A stretch of 64,000 nucleotides of DNA, from positions 1 through 64,000 of the forward strand of contig CAIPLM010000310.1 of NCBI GenBank assembly GCA_903865895.1, given 5' to 3'. Below the pieces are notes generated by a model. The model did no database searches, had not been told where the DNA came from, and worked only from the letters and a program-made list of their open reading frames with translations. The stretch comes from an uncultured Rhodospirillales bacterium. Lineage in GTDB: Bacteria > Pseudomonadota > Alphaproteobacteria > Acetobacterales > Acetobacteraceae. This document shows, piece by piece, positions 1 to 9,665 of this stretch. A program made the translations under genes and the position numbers. Position 1 is the stretch's first letter; every line of letters begins with the position of its first letter.

Positions 1-290
1 ATCGCGCCAAGATCCATTCGACCAACCCCCTCGAACGGCTCAACGGCGAGATCAAGCGACGCAGCGATGTCGTCGGCATCTTTCCCAACGAAGCAGCCGT
101 CATCCGCCTCATCGGCGCACTCCTCCTGGAGCAGAACGACGAATGGGCAGTCCAGAGGGCGCGATACATGACACTGGAAACAATCGCACCGATGAGCGAT
201 CATCCCATCGTCAGCTTGCCCAAATTGGCAGACTGACACAGCAGCCAACGCTCCTCACGAGCACGCTACTACACCACGCAGTGGGACACG
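1..290 (+). mobile_element. Right end of an IS256-family insertion sequence
   Basis: The window opens inside a transposase gene of the IS256 (mutator-like) family and the element ends shortly after its stop codon at 236. The AT-tolerant stretch at about 265-295 (ctactacaccacgcagtggg) looks like the terminal inverted repeat typical of this family; the exact last base cannot be fixed without the other end. Sequence related to a sugar-alcohol dehydrogenase resumes at about 300, so the element sits inside a former gene. The left part of the element lies outside the window. Confidence 0.7.
3..236 (+). CDS. IS256-family transposase, C-terminal fragment (5' end outside window)
   Basis: The open frame enters from the window edge and gives about 77 residues ending at the TGA at 234-236. 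It contains the family's C-terminal signature, with [15 protein letters not shown] followed by [19 protein letters not shown] and [14 protein letters not shown]. The Glu in the [13 protein letters not shown] helix region is where the last acidic residue of the DDE active site lies in this family. The protein would catalyse cut-and-paste or copy-out transposition of the element. Only the tail is visible, so whether the full gene is intact is unknown. Confidence 0.85.
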   Translation, partial: RAKIHSTNPLERLNGEIKRRSDVVGIFPNEAAVIRLIGALLLEQNDEWAVQRARYMTLETIAPMSDHPIVSLPKLAD

Positions 291-299
291 ATCACGGTG

Positions 300-638
300 G
301 CCAAGCTGAGGTTCATAGCCGCGGTCGTCGGTGTTGGAGATGATCCAGCGTGCAGCGATGAAGCGCCGGCGCAGTTCCTCCCAGTCCTGATCGGTGTTGA
401 CGGCCGCACCAATGCTGCCGACGGCGACCGTACGATCCACCGGCGCCCCATCCTGCACTCCGCGCAAATGCACCGGGAATGGTCGCAAGGAGCCGAATCC
501 GGCGATACGGGCGATACTGTCTGGGGGATTTGTGATCTATACCATTTCGATCGGCCTGCCACCGGCCTCGGCGACGAACAAATCGACATGGGCCTGAAGG
601 AAGCCGCTGGTCCCGAATTGCAGGATATGGCAGTCCAT
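300..638 (-). pseudogene. Mannitol dehydrogenase-family gene remnant (N-terminal part) cut by the IS256 element
   Basis: Reading leftwards from an ATG at 638, the frame gives ILQFGTSGFLQAHVDLFVAEA, the characteristic N-terminus of the mannitol dehydrogenase / tagaturonate-fructuronate reductase family (the FGTSxFLQAH nucleotide-binding start). After an in-frame TAG at 537-539 the same frame continues with homologous residues (NPPDSIARIAGFGS, FPVHLRGVQDGAPVDRTV, then ISNTDDRGYE near 310), where the IS256 sequence begins. The gene is therefore dead twice: a nonsense codon and loss of everything after roughly residue 110. The intact family is about 480 residues long. The 170 bases between this remnant and mreB hold no other gene and presumably carry the mreB promoter. 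Confidence 0.7.
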
Positions 639-765
639 GAACGGTCCATTTGCGATGTTCGGCACAGCCTGCCCGGTCGCGCGAGGTGCGGCAATCCGAA
701 GGAGCCCCCCTGACCTGCATCCGTCGGAGCGCACGCCACTTGCTCCGTCGGCGCCGCGGGGCTAA

Positions 766-1851
<1,086 letters not shown>

Positions 1852-1923
1852 TTACGGCGGCTTGCTTGCTTCGGCGCGAACGTGTCCAATCTATAGGGCT
1901 TTGGTGAAAGGGCAGGCGATCGC

Positions 1924-2784
1924 GTGATCCGGCTGTCGATCCAGATGCGGCAGGCGCTGTCGAAGCTCACGCTTCCGGTGCTTATTGCCGCCGCCTTCGG
2001 ACTGATGCTGGTCGGCAAGGCCGATACGGTGCTGGCCGAGCGCGCCCGCATGGTGCTGGCCGACACGCTCTCGCCGATCTACGGGCTGCTGGCGGCACCG
2101 CTGGCGAGCGTGCGCTCGGCGATCGACAACGCCCAGCATTTGGTGACGGTGTTCGCCGATAACGTGCGGCTGCGCGAGGAGAATGAGCGGCTGCGCAAAT
2201 GGCAGGCGGTGGCGACCGCGCTCGATGCCGAGAACGCCATGCTGAAGGCCAATCTGCGCTGGGTGCCCGATCCGCTGCCGACCTACGTGACCGCCCGCGT
2301 GGTGGCCGATGCCGGCGGCATCTATGCCCGTGCCGTGCTCGTCTCGCTCGGCCCCAACCACGGCATCGCCAAGGGGCAGATCGCGCTCGATGATCGTGGG
2401 CTGGTCGGCCGGGTGACGGAGATCGGCGGCCGCAGTGCCCGTGTCCTGCTGCTGACCGACATCAACAGCCGCATTCCCGTGATCCTCGAGACCAGCCGGG
2501 CGCGCGCCATGCTGATCGGCACCAACGGCAACCGGCCGCGCCTGCTGCACTGGCCGGAGGGCACGCAGCCTGCCGAGGGCGAGCGCATCGTCACCTCCGC
2601 CGAGGCCAATGCCTTCCCCGCCGGGCTGCCGATCGGCGTGGTGCGCTATTCGCCCGGCAATATCCCGGAAGTGGAGCCCGCCGCCCGGCTTGACCGGCTG
2701 GAGGTGATCCGCCTGTTCGACTACGGGATGCGCGGTGCCGCGTCGCCCGACGCGCCCAACCGGTCCCTCGACCGGCGGCGCTAG
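1924..2784 (+). CDS. mreC: Rod-shape-determining protein MreC
   Basis: MreC is the periplasmic bitopic scaffold that activates PBP2 in the elongasome. The 286-residue product has one membrane anchor near residues 15-33, a predicted coiled coil at about 78-108 (RLREENERLRKWQ...LDAENAMLKANL), and the beta-barrel domain with the typical motifs NHGIAKGQIALDDRGLVGRV, LLLTDINSRIPV and GLPIGVV. It starts with GTG at 1924 and ends two bases before mreD, so the two are probably coupled. The last 20 residues, rich in Pro and Arg, are a poorly conserved tail. Confidence 0.95.
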   Translation: MIRLSIQMRQALSKLTLPVLIAAAFGLMLVGKADTVLAERARMVLADTLSPIYGLLAAPLASVRSAIDNAQHLVTVFADNVRLREENERLRKWQAVATALDAENAMLKANLRWVPDPLPTYVTARVVADAGGIYARAVLVSLGPNHGIAKGQIALDDRGLVGRVTEIGGRSARVLLLTDINSRIPVILETSRARAMLIGTNGNRPRLLHWPEGTQPAEGERIVTSAEANAFPAGLPIGVVRYSPGNIPEVEPAARLDRLEVIRLFDYGMRGAASPDAPNRSLDRRR

Positions 2785-2786
2785 CG

Positions 2787-3335
2787 ATGGATGAGCGCTT
2801 CCCCGGCATTCGGCCCCAGTCGAGCTTCTGGCAGCGGATCGACGCCTTCGCCCGCCAGAGCTTCGCCGGCGCCAGCACCGCCCTGCTGCTGCTGACGATT
2901 GCCGCCCCTTTGGGCCTCCCCGGACAGGCGCAACTGCTGCAGGCGATCGCGATTGCCTGCATCTTCTTCTGGTCACTGTTCCGCCCCGCCTGCATGGCGC
3001 CGCCGCTGGTGTTCCTGCTCGGCATCCTCGCCGACCTGCTCGGCTTCGCGCCGATCGGCATCAATGTGCTGCTGCTGCTGATCGCCCATGGCCTGGCGCT
3101 GCGCTGGCGGCGCTTCCTGACGCGGCAGGGGTTCCTGACCGTGTGGCTCGCCTTCGTGCTGGTCGCCCTCGGCGCCGCGGTGCTGCAATGGGCGCTGACC
3201 TGCGCGCTGATGCTGCGGCTGCTTTCGCCGGTGCCGGTGCTGTTCCAGGCCGCGCTGGCCGCCGGGATCTACCCGCCGCTCGCGGTGCTGCTGACCCGCG
3301 CGCATCAGGCGCTGGCGGAGCACGTAGACGAATGA
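2787..3335 (+). CDS. mreD: Rod-shape-determining protein MreD
   Basis: Small, very hydrophobic 182-residue protein between mreC and mrdA, in the invariant mreD position. Five to six membrane segments can be seen (for example LLLLTIAAPLGLPG, AIAIACIFFWSLF, LVFLLGILADLLGFAPIG, LTVWLAFVLVALGAAVLQW), including the FLLGILADLLGFAPIGINVLLLL stretch typical of the family. MreD sits in the inner membrane and modulates the MreC-PBP2 interaction. Its stop overlaps the start of the next gene in an ATGA arrangement. Confidence 0.92.
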   Translation: MDERFPGIRPQSSFWQRIDAFARQSFAGASTALLLLTIAAPLGLPGQAQLLQAIAIACIFFWSLFRPACMAPPLVFLLGILADLLGFAPIGINVLLLLIAHGLALRWRRFLTRQGFLTVWLAFVLVALGAAVLQWALTCALMLRLLSPVPVLFQAALAAGIYPPLAVLLTRAHQALAEHVDE

Positions 3336-5185
3336 AGCGCGAGAACAAACGCAGCGGCGTGTTCACCCGGCGCGCCCTGCTGGTGGCCGGCGGGCAACTC
3401 GCCGCGCTCGGCTTCCTCGGCGCGCGGCTCTACCAGGTGCAGGTGGAGGAAGGCGCGCGCTACTCCACCCTCGCCGAGGCCAACCGCATATCAAGCCGCC
3501 TCGTCGCGCCCCCCCGCGGCCGCCTGCTCGATCGCTTCGGCGTCGTCGTCGCCGGCAACCGGCAGAACTGGCGCGCCTTGCTGATCGCCGAGCAGACCAC
3601 CGACGTGCCGGCCACCATCGAGGCCTTCTCCCGCTACATCCCGCTGGCCGAGTCCGAGCGCGCCCGCATCGAGCGGGATCTGCGCCGCCATCGCCGCTTC
3701 ATCCCCATCGTGCTGCGCGAATTCCTCTCCTGGGAGGACATGGCGCGCATCGAGGTCAACGCGCCGGAATTGCCGGGCGTGCTGGTCGATGTCGGCACGA
3801 CGCGCGAATACACCTTCGGCCCCCACCTCGCCCATGTCGCCGGCTACGTCGCGCCGCCCAATGACGCCGACGTGGCGCAGGACACCATGCTCGCGCTGCC
3901 GGGCATGCGGGTCGGCCGCGCCGGGCTCGAACGCACGCATGACGCCACCCTGCGCGGCCGCGCCGGCGCGGTGCAGCTCGAGGTCAACGCCGTCGGCCGG
4001 GTGATCCGCGAACTCGATCGCCAGGAGGGCACCCCCGGACGGGACGTTACGCTGACCATCGACGCCGCCTTGCAGGAGCAGGTGCTTGGCCGCCTCGGCG
4101 AGGAGAGCGCCTCGGCGGTGGTGATGGATGCGCGCAATGGCGAAGTGCTCGCCATGGCGACCAACCCATCCTTCGACCCGAGCCTGTTCAACTCCGGCGT
4201 CTCCCAGGCGCAATGGGTGGAATGGACCTCCAATCGCCGCGCGCCGCTGATCAACAAGGCCGCCTCCGGCCTCTACGCCCCGGGCTCCACCTACAAGATG
4301 GTGGTGGCGCTCGCCGGGCTCGAGGCCAAGGCGATCACGATGAACGACAAGGTGAGCTGCCCCGGTTACCTCGATTATGGCGATCGCCGCTATCATTGCT
4401 GGAGCAAGGGCGGCCACGGGATGATGGATCTGCGCGGCGCGCTGAAAAACAGCTGCGACGTGTTTTTCTACGAGGTCGCGCGGCGCACCGGCATCGACAA
4501 GATCGCCGCCATGTCCAACCGCTTCGGCCTCGGCGTGAAGCTCGGGATCGACCTGCCGGGCACCCGCCAGGGCTTCGTGCCCACACGGGCGTGGCGGGCC
4601 GGCCAGGGCAAGCTGTGGAATATCGGCGATACCATCGTCTGCGGCATCGGCCAGGGCTACCTGCAGCTCTCCCCCCTCGCGCTCGCCACCATGACGGCGC
4701 GGCTCGCCACCGGCCGCGCGGTGGAACCCCACCTCACCCGCGCCATCGCCGGCGCCGCAGTGCCGGGCGGCAAGCCGGAGGACTGGCCCTCGCTCGGCCT
4801 GCCGGAGCGGATGCTTTCGGCGGTCCGCGAGGGGATGTGGTCCGTCATCAACGAGCAGGGCGGCACCGCGACCATCGCCAAGCTCGAAATTCCCGGCGTG
4901 CAGTTCGCCGGCAAGACCGGCTCCGTCCAGGTACGCAATGTCACCCGCGAGCAGCGCGAGAAGGGCTACAAGTCCGAGAACCTGCCATGGGAGCTGCGGC
5001 CGCATGCGCTGTTCGTCGGCTTCGCGCCCTATGACGCGCCGCGCTACGCGGTGGCGCTCGTCGTCGAGCACGGCAATGCCGGCTCCGCCGCCGCGGCCCC
5101 GATTGCGCGCGACATCATGGCCGACGTGCTGCAGCGCGATCCGGCGCGGCGCACCGAGCCGCCCCGTGTCGCCGTGCGGAGCTGA
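3332..5185 (+). CDS. mrdA: Penicillin-binding protein 2, elongasome transpeptidase
   Basis: Class B PBP that cross-links peptidoglycan during lateral wall growth with RodA as its glycosyltransferase partner. The 617-residue product has a single N-terminal membrane anchor (about 13-32), the dimerisation/pedestal domain starting with PPRGRLLDRFG, and a transpeptidase domain with the catalytic S319-T-Y-K, S374-C-D (SxN-type motif with Asp in place of Asn, as in other PBP2 proteins) and K528-T-G. The frame is open upstream of 3332, but the ATG at 3332 overlaps the mreD stop (ATGA) and gives the expected short cytoplasmic tail rich in Lys and Arg. Confidence 0.96.
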   Translation: MKRENKRSGVFTRRALLVAGGQLAALGFLGARLYQVQVEEGARYSTLAEANRISSRLVAPPRGRLLDRFGVVVAGNRQNWRALLIAEQTTDVPATIEAFSRYIPLAESERARIERDLRRHRRFIPIVLREFLSWEDMARIEVNAPELPGVLVDVGTTREYTFGPHLAHVAGYVAPPNDADVAQDTMLALPGMRVGRAGLERTHDATLRGRAGAVQLEVNAVGRVIRELDRQEGTPGRDVTLTIDAALQEQVLGRLGEESASAVVMDARNGEVLAMATNPSFDPSLFNSGVSQAQWVEWTSNRRAPLINKAASGLYAPGSTYKMVVALAGLEAKAITMNDKVSCPGYLDYGDRRYHCWSKGGHGMMDLRGALKNSCDVFFYEVARRTGIDKIAAMSNRFGLGVKLGIDLPGTRQGFVPTRAWRAGQGKLWNIGDTIVCGIGQGYLQLSPLALATMTARLATGRAVEPHLTRAIAGAAVPGGKPEDWPSLGLPERMLSAVREGMWSVINEQGGTATIAKLEIPGVQFAGKTGSVQVRNVTREQREKGYKSENLPWELRPHALFVGFAPYDAPRYAVALVVEHGNAGSAAAAPIARDIMADVLQRDPARRTEPPRVAVRS

Positions 5186-5188
5186 GCA

Positions 5189-6343
5189 ATGGCCCTGATG
5201 CAGCGCCGGCTGATCCGCGCTGAGGCCGATTTCGGGCTCACCAGCAAGCTATGGCGGGTGAACTGGCTGTTCGTGCTGCTGCTCTGCGCGCTGGCCGGCG
5301 TCGGCTATGTGGCGCTCTACACCGCCGCCGGCGGCTCGCCCGAGCCCTTCGCGACCAAGCACATCCTCCGCTTCGGGTTCGGCCTGGTGATCATGCTGAC
5401 CATCGCGCTGATCGACATCAGGCTGATTGCCCGGCTGTCATGGCTGGTCTATGGCGGCGGTGTGGCGCTGCTGGTGCTTGTGCTGCGCATGGGCCATGTC
5501 GGCAAAGGGGCGCAGCGCTGGATCGATCTCGGCGGCACGCTGTGGCAGCCCAGCGAGTTGATGAAGATCGGCCTGGTGCTGGCGCTGGCCCATTGGTTCC
5601 ACAAGGCCTCCTGGGAGCGGGTGGGCAATCCGCTGTTCCTGGTGGTGCCGATCGTCTCGGCGCTGGTGCCGGTGGTGCTGATCCTGAAGGAGCCCAATCT
5701 GGGCACCGCCGTCATCTGCGCGGTGATCTCCGGTGTGGTGTTCCTCGGCGCCGGGGTGCGCTGGTGGAAGGTCGCGCTGGTGGTGGCCGCCATCGCCATC
5801 GCCGCCCCCATCGCCTACGACCATCTGCACGACTATCAGCGCGCCCGCATCACCACCTTCCTCCACCCCGAGAGTGACCCGCTGGGCGCTGGCTACAACA
5901 TCATCCAGTCCCGCATCGCGCTGGGTTCCGGCGGCCTCTGGGGCAAGGGGTTCCTGCAGGGCACCCAGGGGCACCTCAACTTCCTGCCGGAAAAGCAGAC
6001 CGACTTCATCTTCACCATGCTCTCCGAGGAATTCGGCTTCGCCGGCGGCATCAGCCTGCTCGGGCTGCTGGCGGTGATCACCATGGGTGGCATGATGATC
6101 GGCCTGCGCTGCCGCCATCAGTACGGCCGGCTGGTGGCGATCGGCATCAGCACCAATTTCTTTATGTACGTCTTCGTAAACATCGCCATGGTCACCGGCT
6201 CCATCCCTGTCGGCGGCGTGCCGCTGCCGCTTGTCAGCCATGGCGGCTCGGCGATGATCATGGTGATGATCGGCATGGGGTTGCTGATGAGCGTGCACGT
6301 CCATCGGGACGTGGAGTTCGGCAACGAGGGCGAGGATCAGTAG
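5189..6343 (+). CDS. rodA: RodA, SEDS-family peptidoglycan glycosyltransferase
   Basis: Polymerises lipid II into glycan strands in the elongasome, in complex with PBP2. The 384-residue product has about ten membrane segments and SEDS landmarks: GAQRWIDLGG-type sequence near residue 107, QPSELMKIGLVLALA, ILKEPNLGTA with the family's P-D/N-LGT element, GKGFLQGTQ and PLPLVSHGGS near the C-terminus. The start lies four bases after the mrdA stop. This closes the elongasome operon; the next genes run on the opposite strand and no strong hairpin terminator was seen in the 29-base gap. Confidence 0.96.
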   Translation: MALMQRRLIRAEADFGLTSKLWRVNWLFVLLLCALAGVGYVALYTAAGGSPEPFATKHILRFGFGLVIMLTIALIDIRLIARLSWLVYGGGVALLVLVLRMGHVGKGAQRWIDLGGTLWQPSELMKIGLVLALAHWFHKASWERVGNPLFLVVPIVSALVPVVLILKEPNLGTAVICAVISGVVFLGAGVRWWKVALVVAAIAIAAPIAYDHLHDYQRARITTFLHPESDPLGAGYNIIQSRIALGSGGLWGKGFLQGTQGHLNFLPEKQTDFIFTMLSEEFGFAGGISLLGLLAVITMGGMMIGLRCRHQYGRLVAIGISTNFFMYVFVNIAMVTGSIPVGGVPLPLVSHGGSAMIMVMIGMGLLMSVHVHRDVEFGNEGEDQ

Positions 6344-6372
6344 GTCGGCGGGCCGTCGCGACCTCCATTCCC

Positions 6373-7950
6373 TCACACTCGCCGCACGTTCCACGGGTAA
6401 GGCGACGGGCCGGTCAACACCCCCGTCAGGTTTTTGCGGAAGGCGGTCTGCAGATAGAACTGCCCAAGCGGCACGCAGGAGACCTCCTCCATCGCCATGC
6501 GCCCCATCTCCAGCGCGATCCGCGCCTGGGCGGCGGGGTCGGCGGCTGCGAGCCACTCCTCGGCCAGGGTCTCGCTCGGCGGATTGCGCCACCAGCCGAA
6601 CCAGCCGGCCTCGCCCGGGCCGCGCACCAGGTAGTTCACGGCGGGGTTGGCATAGGCCTCGGCCGAGCCGGTGGTGTGGAAGATGCTCCACCCCCCCTTC
6701 TCCACCGGCTCGCGGCTGGCGCGCCGCTGCACCACGGTCCCCCAATCGGTTTCGCGGAAATCCACGTTCATGCCGAGCTTCACCAGCCACTCATTGGTGA
6801 TCTGGCCGAGCGGGCCGATATCGGGGAAATCGGTCGGGTTGATCAGCACCAGCTTCTCGCCGGCATAGCCGGAGGCATCGAGCAGCTTTCGCGCCGCCTT
6901 GAGGTCCCCGGGCATCAGCGCCGTGCCGGCATCGCGGTAGTAGGGCGTGCCCTTGGGGAAGACGCTGCGGCAATCCGTCCAGAGCGACGTATCGTCGCCG
7001 CGGGCGGCGCGCATATAGTCCTCCTGGTTGACCGCGGCCATCATCGCCCGGCGCAACTTCACGTTGTCGAACGGCTTCTGCGCCATGTTCATGCGCATCA
7101 GCGCCAGACGCCCGGCCGGATCGGCGACCCTCACGGTGACGGCCGGATTGCGTTGCAGGGTTGGCACCAGATCAACCAGCGGTCGCTCCCACCAATCCGC
7201 CTCGCCATTGCCAAGGGCCGCGGCGGCGGTGGCGTAGTCGGGGATGACGATCCACTCCACGCGATCGAAATGCGCCACCTTGCCGCCGGCCATCACGTCA
7301 GCCGCCTCCGGGCGGGGCATATAGCGCTCGAAGCGCGCATAGGCGGCGCGCGAGCCGGAGTTGTACTCGTCGGGCAGGAACCGGTATGGCCCGGAGCCGA
7401 CCATCTCGCTCACCGCCTTGTTGGGATCCGTGCGCGCCAACCGCTCGGGCATGATGAAGGCCGGGCCTTCGGACTTGCCGAGCGCGTCAGCCAGCATGGG
7501 GAAGGGCCGGGTGAGGCGGATCTCGATCGTGCGGTCATCCACCGCGCCGAAGCGCTCGGCCACCCGGTTGAGCAACTGGCCGAACGTGTCGCGCTTCGCC
7601 CACCGCGCGATCGAGGCGGCGCAGTCGCGCGCCAGCACCGGGGTGCCGTCATGAAACCACACATTCTCGCGCAGCTTGATCCGCCAAATCAGGCCATCCG
7701 CCGAGACCTCGTGCCCCTCGGCCATTTGCGGCCGCGGATTGAGCTTGCTGTCGCAGCCGTAGAGGGTGTCGAACACGTAGTTGCCGTGCCCGTTGGTGAC
7801 GGTCGCGGTGCCCCAGACCGGATCGACCACGGTGAGATTGGCCTGCGGGATGAAGCGCAGCGTGCGCGCCCGCGTATCCTGCGCGATGGCGGGGGCGGCC
7901 AGCAGGCCGGCGGCACCGGCGATCACGGCACGGCGGGTGGGTTTCGGCAT
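6373..7950 (-). CDS. ABC-type periplasmic binding protein, family 5 (peptide/nickel type), orphan
   Basis: Periplasmic solute-binding protein of the SBP_bac_5 family, which captures oligopeptides, opines, metals or similar ligands for ABC import. The 525-residue product starts at 7950, preceded by an AGGAGC ribosome site; its N-terminus TRRAVIAGAAGLLAAPAIAQ resembles a twin-arginine signal. Family landmarks are LNPRPQMAEGHEVS, NVWFHDGTPVLARD and the C-terminal SCVPLGQFYLQTAFRKNLTGV. It lies 13 bases behind a paralogue, so the two form one transcription unit, but no permease or ATPase gene is nearby. The ligand cannot be told from sequence. Confidence 0.92.
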   Translation of the reverse strand: MPKPTRRAVIAGAAGLLAAPAIAQDTRARTLRFIPQANLTVVDPVWGTATVTNGHGNYVFDTLYGCDSKLNPRPQMAEGHEVSADGLIWRIKLRENVWFHDGTPVLARDCAASIARWAKRDTFGQLLNRVAERFGAVDDRTIEIRLTRPFPMLADALGKSEGPAFIMPERLARTDPNKAVSEMVGSGPYRFLPDEYNSGSRAAYARFERYMPRPEAADVMAGGKVAHFDRVEWIVIPDYATAAAALGNGEADWWERPLVDLVPTLQRNPAVTVRVADPAGRLALMRMNMAQKPFDNVKLRRAMMAAVNQEDYMRAARGDDTSLWTDCRSVFPKGTPYYRDAGTALMPGDLKAARKLLDASGYAGEKLVLINPTDFPDIGPLGQITNEWLVKLGMNVDFRETDWGTVVQRRASREPVEKGGWSIFHTTGSAEAYANPAVNYLVRGPGEAGWFGWWRNPPSETLAEEWLAAADPAAQARIALEMGRMAMEEVSCVPLGQFYLQTAFRKNLTGVLTGPSPYPWNVRRV

Positions 7951-7963
7951 CGCTTGCTCCTGC

Positions 7964-9550
7964 TCAGACACGGCGGACGTTCCAGAATTTCGGCACGCCC
8001 GGCAACACCCCCTCAAGGTCCCGCCGCCAGGCGGATGGCTGGAGGGTAACACCGCAGGGCGCCAGCGGCACGGATTGCAGGCATTCCAGTTGCAAAAGCT
8101 CGGCATAACGCCGCCGCTCCGCCGGGTCGGTGGTGAGCAGCGAGGCGGTGCGTAGCTCCTCATAGCGCGGGCTGTCGTACCAGCCGGATTCCTCGGCGGC
8201 GACCCCGCGCAGGCGGGAATTGACCAGCGGCGAGGCGACGGACAGGCTCGGCACATTGAGGATGTGCAGATGGAAGCCACCGGATTCCGGCGGGTCCTTC
8301 TTGATCACCCGCTGGGTCATGGTCGCCCAGTCCATGTAGATATTGTCGAGGTTGACACCGATGCGCTTCAGCAGATCGGCGAGCACCTCGCTCGCGGCCT
8401 TCACATTGGGGTAATCGCCCGGCGAAATCTGGATGATCTTCTCGCCCTTGTAGCCGGCCGCCGCCAGCGCCGCGCGCGCCTGGGCGGCGGTGAAATGCGG
8501 ACGGATGGCGGCGAGCCCGGCCTCGGTCGCGTCCGGCATGCCCTGCGGATAGAACCCGGCGCCCGGGCGCTGCAACTCGGCCTCGCCACCGCCGACAGCG
8601 TTGACGAAATCCACCTGGTCGATCGCCCGCATGATCACCTGGCGCATCTCCGGCCGGTTGAACGGCGGCTGGAGATGGTTGAAGCGGACGAACATGTAGT
8701 TGCCCTCGGTCTCCAGCACCTCGCCGCGCAAATTGCGGTCCTTGCGGATGAGCGGCAGCAGGTCCTGGGCGGCGTATTCCCACCAATCCTGTTCGCCTTT
8801 CTGCAGGGCGGCGAAAGCGGTGCCCTGGTCGGGCATGGTGGACCACACCACCCGATCGACATGCACGATCTTCGGCCCCGCCCCGCGATCCGGCGTGCCG
8901 GAGGCGCGCGGCACGTAGCCCTCGAATTTGGCATAGACGTTGCGCACACCCTGCAACCGCTCATTGGCGACGTAGCGGAACGGCCCGCTGCCGATGATCT
9001 CGGGGATCTGCTTGAACGGATCGGTCATCGCCAGCCGCTCCGGCATCATCGCCGGCATATAGGCGCCGGGCTTGCCGAGCGCCTCGTGCAGGCGCGGGAA
9101 GCGGCGCTTGAGGCGGAACTGGATGGTGCGGTCATCGAGCGCCGAGATCTCGTCGCTGATCGCCAGCACCTCGCGGCCCAGCACATCCCGCCCGCCCCAG
9201 CGGCGGATACTGGCCACGCAGTCCCGCGCCAGCACCGGCGGCCCGTCATGCCAGCGCAGCCCCTCGCGCAGCGTGATCTTCCAGCGCTTGCCGTCATCCT
9301 CGACGACATGGCCCTCGGCCATCTGCGGATGGGCCACCGAGGCGCCGTCCGTGCCATAGAGCTGGTCGAACACCAGCCCGCCATGGTTGCGGCTGATATT
9401 GGTCATGCTGAAATGCGGATCGAGGAACACCAGGTCGATCTGCGGCATGAAGCGGATCTCGCGCGCCCGCTCCCCCACCGCGATCGCCGGCGCGGCCAAA
9501 GCCGCCCCCGCCATGCCGCCAAGCACTGCCCGCCGCCCGATCCGCGCCAT
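7964..9550 (-). CDS. ABC-type periplasmic binding protein, family 5 (peptide/nickel type), orphan paralogue
   Basis: A 528-residue SBP_bac_5 protein, clearly a paralogue of its downstream neighbour (both carry the WHDGPPVLARDC-type motif, GSGPFRY/GSGPYRF and a shared C-terminal pattern ending in NVRRV). The ATG at 9550 is preceded by an excellent GGAGGTGA ribosome site, which favours it over an ATG at 9574. The N-terminus GRRAVLGGMAGAALAAPAIA again looks like a Tat-type signal. It is the promoter-proximal gene of the pair. Tandem binding proteins sharing an unlinked transporter, or acting with a remote ABC module, would explain the arrangement. Confidence 0.92.
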   Translation of the reverse strand: MARIGRRAVLGGMAGAALAAPAIAVGERAREIRFMPQIDLVFLDPHFSMTNISRNHGGLVFDQLYGTDGASVAHPQMAEGHVVEDDGKRWKITLREGLRWHDGPPVLARDCVASIRRWGGRDVLGREVLAISDEISALDDRTIQFRLKRRFPRLHEALGKPGAYMPAMMPERLAMTDPFKQIPEIIGSGPFRYVANERLQGVRNVYAKFEGYVPRASGTPDRGAGPKIVHVDRVVWSTMPDQGTAFAALQKGEQDWWEYAAQDLLPLIRKDRNLRGEVLETEGNYMFVRFNHLQPPFNRPEMRQVIMRAIDQVDFVNAVGGGEAELQRPGAGFYPQGMPDATEAGLAAIRPHFTAAQARAALAAAGYKGEKIIQISPGDYPNVKAASEVLADLLKRIGVNLDNIYMDWATMTQRVIKKDPPESGGFHLHILNVPSLSVASPLVNSRLRGVAAEESGWYDSPRYEELRTASLLTTDPAERRRYAELLQLECLQSVPLAPCGVTLQPSAWRRDLEGVLPGVPKFWNVRRV

Positions 9551-9665
9551 CGTCACCTCCCGACTCATTGCCACGAGATTGCGCCAGTCGACCCGGGATT
9601 GTCGATGCTGACAGCTATTGGCGAAGGTCAGCCAGGCCCTCCCCCATCGCCGCCAGTTCGACGCG

